From assembly GCA_964034945.1 (NCBI GenBank), contig OZ035961.1, positions 12,101,001-12,165,000 on the forward strand: a stretch of 64,000 nucleotides of DNA, given 5' to 3'. Shown here in pieces: positions 43,938 through 55,030 of this stretch. This stretch comes from Chrysopilus asiliformis. Taxonomy: Eukaryota > Arthropoda > Insecta > Diptera > Rhagionidae. Numbering within the stretch: the first letter of the stretch is position 1; every line of letters begins with the position of its first letter. A program made the translations under genes and the position numbers. The notes below the pieces were generated by a model, which did not search any database, had not been told where the DNA came from, and saw only the letters and a program-made list of their open reading frames with translations.

Positions 43938-45876
43938 TCTATATATATAAAAATGGATGTTTGTCTGTTTGTCTGAGATTACAAAACTCAAAACTACTGG
44001 ACCGATTTTTATGCGGTTTTTTTGCAAAATGATCTGTGTTGCCAGGAGCAGGTTTTTAGCTATGTAGATTTTCAAAATTCGAAACGGAAGGTCCTGTAAG
44101 GATAATGAAAATATCCTTTTTCCCATTTTTCCCCGGAAAAATTTGCATTATAGGGTTTTTGGGGTCGGTAATCACGAATCCGGTATTAGATTTTCAAAAT
44201 TCTAAAAGGAAGGTCCTGTAAGGATAACGAAAATATCCTTTTTTCCATTTTTACCGGGGAAAATCGGCATTATGGGGTTTTTGGGATCGCTGATCACGAA
44301 TTCGGTATTAGATTTTCAAAGTTCGAAACAGAAGGTCCTGTAAGGATAATACAAATATCCTTTTTCCGATTTTTCGCCGGAAAAATTGGTATTATGGGGT
44401 TTTTGGGGTCGCTGATCACGAATCCGGTATTAGATTTTCAAAATTCGAAACGAAAGATCCTGTAAGGATAAATATCCTTTTTCCCGTTTTTCCCCGGAAA
44501 AATCGGCATAAGGGAGTTTTTGGGGTCGCTGATCACGACTCCGGTATTAGATTTGCAAAATTTGAAACGGAAGTTCCTGAAAGGATAACGCAAATATCCT
44601 TTATCCCCGGAAAGATTGGCATTATGTTTGGGATCGCTGATCACGAATCCGATATTAGATTTTCAAAATTCGAAACCAAAGATCCTGTAAGGATAAATAT
44701 CCTTTTTCCCGTTTTTCCCCGGAAAAATCAGCATAAGGGGTTTTTGGGGTCGCTGATCACGAGTCCGGTATTAGATTTTCAAAAATTCGAAACGGAAGGT
44801 CCTGCAAGGATAACGCAAATATCATTTTTCCCGGTTTTCCCCGGAAAAATCGGCATAAGGGGGTTTTTGGGGTGGCTGATCACGAATCCGGTGTTGGAAT
44901 TTCAAAATTTGAAACGGAAGGTCCTGTAAGGATAACGCAAATATCCTTTTTCCCATTTTTGCCCGGAAAAATGGCATTATAGGGTTTTCGGGGTCGCTGA
45001 TCACGAATCCGATGTTAGATTTTCAAAATTCGACACGAAAGGTCCTGTAAGGATAAATATCCTTTTTCCCGTTTTCCCCGGAAAAATCGGCATAAGGGGG
45101 TTTTTGGGGTCGCTGATCACGAATCCGGTGTTGGAATTTCAAAATTTGAAACGGAAGGTCCTGTAAGGATAACGCAAATATCCTTTTTCCCATTTTTCCC
45201 CGGAAAAATTGTCATTATGGGGTTCTTGGGGTCGCTAATCACGAATCTGGTGTTGGAATTTCAAAATTCTAACCGTAAAGTCCTGGAAGGATAACGCAAA
45301 TGTCCTTTTTCCAATTTTCTCCGGAGAAATTGGTATTATGGGGTTTTTCGGGTCGCTGATCACGAATCCGGTATTAGATTTTCAAAAATTCGAAACGGAA
45401 GGTCCTGCAAGGATAACGCAAATATCCTTTTTGCCGTTTTTCCCCGGAATAATTGGCATAAGGGGGTTTTTGGGGCTGCTGATCACGAATCCGGTGTTGG
45501 AATTTCAAAATTTGAAACGAAAGGTCCTGTAAGGATAACGCAAATATCCTTTTTCCCACTTTTCCCCGGAAAAATTGTCATTATGGGGTTCTTGGGGTCG
45601 CTGATCACGAATCTGGTGTTGGAATTTCAAAATTTTAACCGTAAAGTCCTGGAAGGATAACGCAAATGTCCTTTTTCCAATTTTTCTCGCAAAAACAGGC
45701 TTTCTGGAGGTTTTCAGGGTTGCTTATCACGAATCTGAAGTTGAAATTTCAAAATTCGAAACGGAAGGTCCTGTAAGGATAACATTTTTTCCCAAAACTT
45801 TTTAAGTTATTTATGGTTTTTTGGTATTCTAAAATTTATACAAAAAACTTTTAGCTGCCAACGTAGGGTCTGCTAG
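43938..45876 (+). mobile_element. Helitron-like element carrying a long tandem array
   Basis: It starts A|TCTATATATATAAAAATGG, includes GTTTGTCTG and a GGACCGATTTTTATGCGG word like other arthropod Helitron-type repeats, and ends GTAGGGTCTG followed by CTAG before T. The terminal stem is weak (degenerate GCCAACGTAGG). Most of the element is a 121-bp tandem array. No Rep/helicase coding was found. Confidence 0.55.
44086..45790 (+). repeat. ~121-bp satellite-like array, about 15 units
   Basis: GTCCTGTAAGGATA (with one or two changes) recurs 15 times at intervals of mostly 115-124 bp (44091 to 45768). Each unit also carries AAATATCC, TTTTCCCCGG, GGGTTTTTGGGGTCGC and TGATCACGAATCC. The repeated open frames on both strands here are a by-product of the array. 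Confidence 0.9.
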
Positions 45877-45887
45877 TATTAATATAG

Positions 45888-46492
45888 TTATCCCTCCAAC
45901 TGCGCAGTTTCGCAACTGCGCGGTTAAGTATTTAATACCAAAATTTCGAACTGCGCGGTAAAATTTCGCAGCTGCGCGTTTTTTTTTATAATTTTCGTTT
46001 TAAAAACATGTTCTGAATATATATTTTGGTGAATCCCCGACAAGAAGGAATCAGCTGGTCATTTGGTATCTTCGTACATATTTGGTAATTTCGTGCTTAT
46101 ATATAGTGCGAAAAACTAGCAAATTTTTTTGTGCTTGGTAGTCAACTTGAATAAGAAGTTCTTAATAGACCCTGATATGGAGCGTGTCTTAAAATTTCGA
46201 AGAAATTTGACAGCCGCTTTAACCTCATACGCAGAAATTCATAATGAAAAACCAAAATCGGGTAATCAATCACTAATAACAAGGTTTTTTCAAAAAGATT
46301 AGTAGTACATATCATATGTTTGTATTAATTTAAATATGTCGTTAAATAAAAACTTTTTTCTATTTTTTTTTTGAATTATTCTAATATCTGGGACCTGACC
46401 CCAAAATTTCCTACAAAGTAGGGTTCACAGTGCGCGGTTTCGGGTTGCGCACTCTTTTTGTGGAACGTATCTACCGCGCAGTTGAAAGGATT
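45888..46492 (+). mobile_element. pogo/Tigger-like element remnant with AACTGCGCGG repeats
   Basis: The ends are loosely inverted: CTCCAACTGCGC near 45894 and GCGCAGTTGAAAGG near 46475. The word ACTGCGC(G/A)G, or its complement, recurs five or six times near both ends. A transposase C-terminal fragment lies between them. Boundaries are approximate and no clear TA duplication was fixed. Confidence 0.5.
46135..46302 (+). pseudogene. transposase C-terminal fragment with PIP-box-like motif
   Basis: The frame reads LIDPDMERVLKFRRNLTAAL, later HNEKPKSGNQSLITRFFQKD and stop. QSLITRFF fits the PCNA-interacting (PIP) consensus Q-x-x-(I/L)-x-x-F-F. Drosophila pogo transposase is known to bind PCNA through such a C-terminal motif. 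No DDE domain remains upstream. Confidence 0.45.
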
Positions 46493-48304
46493 TGAGCTTG
46501 TAAAATTTTCTATGATTTTTTTTTATTTCTCTCAAATTTTAAATTTCTCTAGTACTTTTCTCATATTTCTATTGAAAATGTAAAAATGTAGCCTCAACAA
46601 TTTACTTTTCTTTTGATTTTTCATTATTACGTATTCTTCATGTTATTTTTAGTCAAAGTCAAATGAAATATAAGAATCTAAAAAGATATTTCATTACAAT
46701 TTTATATTATATTTGACTTAGCCTAAGCATTAAATGAACCTTTTTTCCTATATAGAAAAAAAATCCTTCGGTTAAAAATCTTGCGTTCTAGTAGATAAAA
46801 AATTGAAGCGATACAAAAACATTCCTGCCAAAGGATTTTGTTTTCCTATTTCAAGTTAAAAATATTTCACATTTCCCAATATTTTGCGTATTACGAAGTT
46901 TACAAAGATATGAGATTTCAAAAAGGAAAAAAGTTTTTCATGCAAAATTTGATCTTTTAATGAAAAACAAATTCGCTGTTTTGAGTTCATGGGAAATTTT
47001 TTTTCCATACGGGTTATTCCATAGAGAATTTAGGTAAGATACTGACGAATCAGTAACAAAAATAATGTTTTTGGAATATTTAAGGATATTTAAAGAAAGC
47101 TCTTTTTTCGTCCTTCAAAAGATTTTGAAATTTTTTTTCACCATTTTTTTGCTAGCCCAACATTTTTTAGGAAAAAATTGTCTGTTTTTTGTGTACGATG
47201 AAGAGTTTGGAAGAAACAAATATTTGACAGCTGGAAGAATCGGCAGAAAAATGGGTTTTAGCCTTTTTCAAGCTCTTACCAAATCTATGACCAAACAAAA
47301 AAAAACGGTTTTTCGTATTTCCATAAAAAAAAATGAATGCCATATTTAATCGAAATCGGAGAGGCCTGCGAAATCCGCTGTGCGATTTCATATGACATCA
47401 CTCGTACATAAAATTTATAAAAAACCTAATTACAAGAAAAAATATGGTATTTTTTTTATTAGACCCAATCATTAAATTTGTACGATTCTTTAAGATTTAA
47501 CATTTATCAAAGACTTTGTTTTTTCCACATTTCAATTCGTTCCTGTCATCAACAATTCTATTCCCGGAACTTTTAAAAGAAGATTAGATGAATGAATTTT
47601 TTATGTTATCAAAGATGATTTATTCTTTGACTGTTTAAGAAAAATAAAAATAGAAGAACAGTAAAAAAAAAATACAAATAAATCGGCTCTGTTTTTCAGT
47701 TTTCATCAAGTGTTTGTTACTTACAATTAGTTATCTGAAAATATTGAAAGTTTTCAAAACGTTTGTTTTACTTTAAAAAAAAAAAATACAAAATATAGTC
47801 TTGTTTCAATCAGAAAATCGCCTTTCATTGACGGAAAATTGAATTTTGGAAAGTAGAAAGAAAGTTTTTGAGGATAATATTGTATCTACAGTCGGATCTC
47901 AATAACTCGAATGTCAAGGAGACAGAAAAAAACTCAACTTATCGAGAAATTCGTCAAGGTTCGACTTATCGAGGTGAGAGTTTCTTGTAAGTTGTACTAC
48001 ATAAAAATAGCAACATGAATCATTTATTGTTTGTCTTCAAAATTCAAAATTTTTTGGAACGTATGGAACGTATCTGCCACTAGAAATGTATCCAAATACC
48101 GGCAGATACGTACCACAGACCAAAAATGCAACTAAGGATGGTAAATAAAAAGCGTTTTTCGTCTAGATGGTGCTTTTTTTTTTATCATTTTCGTGGTAAT
48201 ATTTTGCACTACGACCTAAGGCCAAATTAAGGTTTCATAACGAATTTCTTCTTCAATGTCGCACTTATATTTTTGCACTCATTACAACATATGTGAAGAT
48301 TTTA
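46493..48304. other. non-coding stretch with a short inverted repeat
   Basis: ACGTATCTGCC (48068-48078) and GGCAGATACGT (48101-48111) form perfect 11-bp arms. At 47890-47990 ACTCAACTTATCGAG and similar words suggest an unassigned dispersed repeat. No coding was found. Confidence 0.4.
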
Positions 48305-48388
48305 AAATCTTCAATCCCCGACATTAGATCTCTAACGATGCTGTTGCTGCTTAATAAAAGCTTCATGGTTTACCACTAAGCCATTCTG
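48305..48388 (-). repeat. tRNA-like SINE head
   Basis: On the minus strand, GGCAGAATGGCTTAGTGGTA carries an A box, and GTCGGGGATTGAAGATT about 60 nt later resembles a B box. The cloverleaf is disrupted. Confidence 0.4.
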
Positions 48389-49327
48389 CCATTTTCGAGG
48401 ACTTTTTTAAGACATTTTGTTGATGAAGTAAAATTTAAAAAAAAATCCAAAAAAATTTTAATAAAAAATACCAGTTTTTTATCATCTCTTGCCGTTTTTC
48501 AGATTTTCTTTTTTGATTTATTGTTTACCTTTTCAGATATTTTGCCTTTTTCGGATATTTTACCTTTTTTTTAGATATTTTTGGTCCACAAAACACGTCT
48601 GTAGTGTGACGGTGGTTCTAAATCCCATACAAAAAAGCCGGAAAAACTCTGGCGAGTGGGGGAGGAGAGGGCTTGATAAGCCTAAAATTAGGTAGCCGTG
48701 TTTTATGGACCTTTTGAGGTTACCTAAATCAACAATTTAGGAATTTGGAAAAAAAACAACCGAACGAAATTCGCATTTCTCATTTGTATTTCGCTTATAA
48801 GAAAACTTTGCGATGATCATGCAACATTTTTTTAGATTGTTTTCCCAGAAATTTTCAATACTCGAGGGAAACTAAAATATTGAAATGTATTTCTGACGAC
48901 AATGTCGATGAGGATGAGACGACAATGACGACGGGCATGATTCAATATTTACCTATACACCAACAGAATAATAAACTTATGAATAAGAAATGACATCAGA
49001 ATGTCAAGGGGAATGATTACCTTAGGTCACATACTTGTGATTTTTTTGCTGAATCTCGCTTGTTCTGACAATGGATAAATGCTGCGTGGATTGGATTTTG
49101 TAAGGCTTAATTTATATTTTTATTTCTGTTTTCTTGTTCTGCGAATATTGGTGTTTTAATATTATTTCCCATTATTTGTGCATAAAACACGCACCCTAAA
49201 GTTTTTAAATAGAAATCTCTTGAAGCCAAACTTTTGCCACATCAAGCATTTATTCTATAGATTTGTGTATTTGTAGCGAAACTGCATTGAACGCTAAAAT
49301 TTATGGAGAGATATTTTATGTCTTGGG
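48389..49327. other. non-coding stretch with one dispersed-repeat copy
   Basis: GGTCCACAAAACACGTCTG followed by GTGTGACGGTGGTTCTAAAT (48580-48625) is a shortened copy of the dispersed family seen at 4803. The remainder is AT-rich and unassigned. Confidence 0.4.
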
Positions 49328-49400
49328 GGATTTTGGCTCAATGGTAAAGCATTCATCCTGTAAGCTGGAGGTCATGGTCTCAAGTCTTCTCGTTTGCGGC
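49328..49400 (+). repeat. tRNA-like SINE head or tRNA pseudogene
   Basis: TGGCTCAATGGTAAAGC is a good A box and GGTCTCAAGTC a plausible B box at tRNA-like spacing. The anticodon stem does not pair well, so a functional tRNA is unlikely. Confidence 0.45.
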
Positions 49401-50752
49401 GCGGTGTCATTTCAAGTCAGCTCAACTAATTTTATCAAAATAAATTGTGATTTCTCCTGCTTAGTGCTAACGATACCATCAGTTTAGAGAGCTGTCACGA
49501 TCTCTGCTGTTGATGGGTTGCAAAAAAACCTTACAAATGTTGCAATTCATTTATGGTTCGCAACCAATTTTAAACTATAGGTTTTGCAGCAGGGATGATA
49601 AATTGTTACGAAAACTCAATTGAGAAAGTTAGATGTTAACGTCATCAGCCATATTTGCTGGAACTAGGTTGTAACACCTTACAAAATCCTTTAATTTATC
49701 CTTGTTTTGCAATATTTGTGTAATTTTTTGGGCGGAATTATTTAAAAAAAATCGGGGAACAGAAATTTGTTGAGAAACCTTTTAAATGTCAAAAAATATG
49801 TACTTGAAAGGAAACGCACCATGGGAATAATAACTTTTCACAAACAAGAGTTTCTAAAAAAGACCTAACAGTAACAAATCTTTGCGAAAAAAAAGTCTTC
49901 ATTATAATTTATGTAGGTACTGGTACATATATAGAAATTTTTTCAATTTTCCGAAAACTTTATTTCAATTAAAATGTTTTGCTTCAATTTTACCAAAATC
50001 ATTTTCCATGCTTTGATTTGGAGTTTTCGGCTTCGATTTTTCCTAACTTATAAACGAAAAAGTTTTATTTTATTCCTCATAAAAGTAAACATTCTCTCTG
50101 CCAAAAGTAAAGTAAAAGTTCCGAAAAACTCTCAGAATAGCGAAAAACCGAAAAAGTTTTCCATTGTTCGTTAATGGCTTTCCGTTGGTGATGCCTTTAT
50201 GTAAAAAGTCCTTTGACTTTAGTTTTAATGAATGTGCAATTGAACTCCAAGGACAAAGAGATCCTTGATTCTTAAAACATCTAACTTTAAATAATATCGG
50301 CTGTCACACTTAGTAACAGTTCAATTATTTTAAAATTGTGGTGTCAGCTAAACAATGAGGGCAATTTCCATGAGAACTTTAGTTACTCGTGTAAGTTACA
50401 AGCGTTTACCTTGAGAAAAAGTTTCCCGTATTGAATTTTCTATAGTGACTTCGAATTGGAGTTTTTTAGGGAAATTAAAAACTTTAATATGGAATTTTTG
50501 TTTTGGTTTTTCATATGAAGAAACAAGAAATGGTCGAAGTACTTTATTAAAATGTGGAAGCGAAGGGTCTAAGTGGGTTAAGGATAACAAAAGCGACAAA
50601 CAGTTATAAGGTTTTTTTTTATAAAATTCTCAGAAAAACTTTACAATTGTTGTAAAATATCCACAGAATCCTGTCAACGAAAACTAGATGGGTGCACAAA
50701 AAATCTTACAATTGTTGTTAAATTTAAATCCTACATGCATTTGATAAAATTT
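49401..50752. other. non-coding stretch
   Basis: CCTTACAAATGTTG-like words recur (49526, 49676, 50633, 50705 and again near 51023), hinting at an undefined dispersed repeat. Otherwise AT-rich with no gene. Confidence 0.3.
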
Positions 50753-50823
50753 CACAGACTAAAAATTCCACAGACTAAAAATTCCACAGACTAAAAATTC
50801 CACAGACCAAAAATTCCACAGAC
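50753..50823 (+). repeat. 16-bp tandem repeat, 4.4 units
   Basis: CACAGACTAAAAATTC is repeated four times; the fourth unit has one change (ACC for ACT). A partial unit follows. Confidence 0.95.
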
Positions 50824-52737
50824 ACATTTTCTGTACGCGGAAACTTGTGTCCTGGATTTTTTTAAATCACCAACTCTAGTATCGTTTACAGTTTTTGAAA
50901 GACCGTGAAATCTAGTCGACATAATTGGTTTTTTGCAGGTAAGTGTATTTCTCTTCGGCTCATTTCCACCCTCTGACACTGGCTACGGATGACAGCAATT
51001 GCAGCTGTAAACGCCTATCAAAACCTTACAAATGTTCAGAAAACTTGATGCGATTTCTTAATTTCAAGAGCCCTTGAACATCCGCTCCATTGGACGAAGA
51101 AGAATTTCAAACCTTTACAATTTTAGAAGATATTATCTATACTTAGATTTTTTATCAGTAAAACAATAGCCCTATTGATAGTCGTCCGCCTCAAATTTGT
51201 TTTAAATTGATCTGTAAATATCCGTTAATACTAAATCTACTCCGAAATAATTTTTTAACTGACATTTTTCGGGTTTCGTGATTTCATTTCATAAAATAAA
51301 ATCATGTTTTATTCACATTCCCATTACTTGTAACTCGGAGAAACATAAATTCAAGAAAAAAATTCTTGAAATAAGTGACATTTGAAATGAAGGTGATTGA
51401 CGGAAACTTCTTAATTTTATCGATTCTTTATTTTGTTTGCACCGCGTAGAAAATTATCTGTAAGAGAAGATAAAGTTTTGACGGAGATGAATCTTACCCT
51501 CGGTCTATTTTATATTGAAAACCTCTAATATCTGACCTTTGCTGGGTTTTTCCTACACTTCATACCGCAGTTTGATGAGTACCATTCCATACGTATCCAG
51601 GTTATTTATGTAAAAAAAAATCTTTGACAAGCATCATAAATCCTACGTCAGAAAATTCTAAAACAATAGACAGGCCAACATGTAAAACACATTTTCCAGT
51701 TTGATCTCCTATGGATCGTTGAAAAATTTTTTTAAGAGAAATTAATGTTAATCACAACAAAAAATATAAAAAGAGCAACAAAAATAAAAAAAATGACATG
51801 AACTGAGAAGAAGAACAAGAAAAAAACATGGAAATTAAACCAAAAGCGTCCATCGTTCTACCTCCCTGAGGGTTCATTTGCTTTTTTTTTGGAAAGTAAA
51901 ACTTTTTTGTACTGTTTTGCCTATTTTTTCGCTCTTGAATATGTATTTCTTTCCACGTATAAAACAAGCTGGAAATTTCCATTTTTCTTTACTAAACGTG
52001 GGCCTATTTACAATTCTATTGAGTTGGATGTTAACAAAAATAAAATTGCTGTAAAACTCATCCCAATGGAAGTTTTTATATGTTTTTTTTTCACCCACTC
52101 GCCAAATTCGCTGCCATTTTTACTTCTCTATTAACGTAATTCAGGTAATTCAGGTAACCTTAATTACGAACTTATGATGCTAGTAATTTTATTTGTTCGC
52201 ACACTAATAAAGAAATATTGAAATAATTATAGAACGGGAGAAGAAAATTTTCGGCTTAAAGTCTTATAAATTTATTTAATAAAGTTATGCGTTTGTTTGT
52301 TTGCTGTTCGGCCATTTTTGGGGGGAAATCTTGCAGTACGGAATGTATTGATTTTGTGGTCGCTGCCAAGTATTTATCTATCATTAATGGAGTAGTGGAT
52401 TTAGTCATTAAAGTTGTTATCGAAGTTTGTTTATGTGATTATGCCATTCAATAGTTTAACCCTTCCGGGCTCTTTGTTTCCATAGTGAGAAGCCGCATTT
52501 GGTTTGCGGTTTCCTGGGGTGATTTTCGAATTTTAATTTAGCTCCTACGGCTAGGGTGATTTCTATGTATTGGTTCTTTGTTCATTTTGTTAGCACATTA
52601 TGCTCACTCCCTCTCGCCCCTATCTCAATACGGTTTTTCTGAAAAGCTAATGAACTTTGACTGAAACTTTCTGAAAAAGTCTTAAAAAATGAAGAAGAGT
52701 GAAAATGGATATTTTTTGTGGAACTCTGCCAATGTAA
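50824..52737. other. non-coding stretch
   Basis: AT-rich. Frames at 51752-52134 are open on both strands through poly-A/T-rich sequence and are not gene-like. Confidence 0.35.
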
Positions 52738-52800
52738 CCTAGTGGTCAATCACTGACATGGTGGGTCAAAGGCAATGCTGTCACCAGAGATGCGCATGGT
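52738..52800 (+). repeat. possible tRNA-like SINE head
   Basis: TAACCTAGTGGTCAATCAC resembles an A box and GTGGGTCAAAGGC a weak B box. The support is lower than for the other tRNA-like copies. Confidence 0.3.
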
Positions 52801-54780
52801 CAAAAAGTTTATATATCCATTTTTTTTTCAAAAAACTGTCTCCAAAAGTATCCACGTAAGGATCAATGCTTGGGAAAAATGATATACGCTTAGTTCTGTT
52901 TTTTTCGCCTAAATTAACAAAAGTTTTTCCTAAAAATCTCATTTTGAGGAGAATTTGGTTTGTCGAGATATTAAAAGAATAAATTAAAAAGATAACGTAA
53001 AAATGTTCCAGAAGTTCTCATAATTTAATCAATTTTACTACACACTAATTTCATTTTCAAGCTATTAGTACTTTTAAGAGTTGACTTGAAACGTCTCAAC
53101 ATCTACCAAAATAATTTGTTCATCCCGCCTGATTAATTAATTCCTTGTGGATGTATTCAATTTAATTTATAACGGTCGATGGGTCTTAAAGAACTTTATG
53201 GGTAAATATACTTAAAAATACGACTATCCTAAAAATCGTATCGTATAACAAATTTTAAATGAATATTTTATTAGACATTAGTCCTATGCCTATGTCTATG
53301 GAACTGTTAAATTTCAGTACGAGTACTTTAAACAAAATATGATGGAAATTACTTCTTCAACAAGAGTAATTCATTTCATAATTTGCCAATAAACGTACAA
53401 ATAACCATGTGTCCAAATGACTATCCCTTTATGAGGACTCCTGCTTTCTTCCGGGCGCGTACCTCCTGAAAAACACACCCAAACAATATTGCCCCGGCCT
53501 CCCGTTGGCCTTGAACGTTCCGTAAGAAACAAGCATAATGGGACTAAGAACCCGAAAATCCCCCGAAATCCTATCCCACATTCAATGTCGACTACTCTAT
53601 CCATTTTGTATCTATCCTCAAAAAAAGATACCTGAACAAACTGCTTTTAGTACGATGTGTACAGGTGATAAAGTTTTAGCATCGCATCTTTATACCGAAC
53701 TATTTGTTCCACTCACTGTTTAGCGTGCGTTGCTCTTCCTGTATGGCATGGAAAGGCACCTTTGACGTGGAATATAGGCGATCAGATAGGACTTGGGGTA
53801 ATAATACCTGTACACTTTGTCGTTGTGATAGCATCAGTGCCGGTTAAATCGTTGGATGGGTAATTACGTGGAGAAACGGATCTCCGAAGACCTTTTACAA
53901 AAAGCCCATAAATAAGAAACTGGCAACGTATGAAAGTGGAAATAGAAATTTTCGGATCTCTTACGCAATAAAATATGTTGAGTCGACTCGACCCAACACA
54001 TAAAACTTGAATTATGAGGATGGGAAGCGTCTTCAGTAGGAGTTCTCCCAGTCCTGTTCAAGTTTTCTTCGGATTCTATCTTAAACTAGGCCCAGTAGCA
54101 ACCAGTAAGGACGACCACCGAACAACATTAAATGCGATGACGTTAACACGCTGTGCTTGGAAGGAATCCACCTTTTGTCCTGGATCCTTTGCAGTCCCAA
54201 CTAGACTCCTATGGAACAATAAGGTAGTTTCCGTTTCTGCATCGAAGTGAACATTCATCATCGGAGCATAAAAACAAGCTCCGATATATGAAAAACAGGA
54301 GAATAAAAACAGTTCAAGATACACGACGGCATTATATCCCAGTATCCTAGTTACTCGTTGGCTCGATATCCTGCAGGCACATACACACAGGACAAAAGCA
54401 CTGCTTTTGGGAGACTGATGGAATAGGAGCTTCGGGCAGCCGGAATTCATTTGCATATACTATGAATATGCCGATGCCCAGACTTGTTTGGTATCCCTGG
54501 AATCCATGCTATCTTATTACATTTGTAGACTGAAAGTCTCTTCCGGCAGTCAAGAATGGCATTCCTTCTTGCAAGCGATTTATTTATGTGGAGGTGACTA
54601 TCAGAAGAAATGGGAGGATTTCTTGCGGGAGCTATTTGTCTGTTTCAGGATATATGCAAAAAGGAGACGTCTTTTTAATACAGTCGAATCAGGATTAGAA
54701 ATCCAATAAAAAGGATGTGGTTAAGTGGGCTTTGTTGTTTGATTTATTAATAGTTTACGAACTTTTAGTTAAAACTGAGG
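52801..54780. other. unassigned stretch, GC-richer from 53400
   Basis: Between 53400 and 54700 the composition is more balanced, and moderate frames appear on both strands (for example 54076-54456 minus and 54488-54709 plus). None shows a motif or splice structure that I trust. This may be host unique sequence. Confidence 0.3.
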
Positions 54781-55030
54781 TGCTGTCCATAAAATACGCC
54801 ATGGCAAATGTTGTGGTTCCCAAGTCAATTTCCTTTTCATACTCTATATGAGAAGCATTATATAGGAGTATATTAGATTTTGTATACCGTTTGTAACGCA
54901 TCGAACCAATTGTCAAACAGAAAATTGAACTACACCAGGGTGTTCGGGATGACAAAATATTTTGAACTCCGCATGTCCGTCTGTCTGTCTGTCTGCTCGT
55001 GAACGTCATAACTTTCGAAAGGATTGAGCT
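54781..55030 (+). repeat. dispersed repeat fragments
   Basis: GCTGTCCATAAAATACGCCA at 54781 belongs to the dispersed family seen at 4803. At 54968-55005 a GTCT microsatellite followed by AACGTCATAACTTTCGAAAG resembles a common arthropod repeat with a different, unidentified end. Confidence 0.4.

Noticed and set aside
44438..45559. Repeated open frames with similar translations (GSLITNPVLDF-like)
   Set aside because: They are by-products of the 121-bp tandem array and not a repeat protein.
49328..49400. Functional tRNA gene
   Set aside because: The A and B boxes are present, but the anticodon stem does not pair and the acceptor stem is not closed.
50753..50823. CRISPR-like direct repeats
   Set aside because: The units are contiguous with no unique spacers, and the DNA is eukaryotic. 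It is a simple tandem repeat, as is 25923-26034.
53371..54709. Several moderate ORFs in a GC-richer patch
   Set aside because: They overlap on both strands, lack motifs and show no consistent splice pattern. They were left as unassigned sequence.
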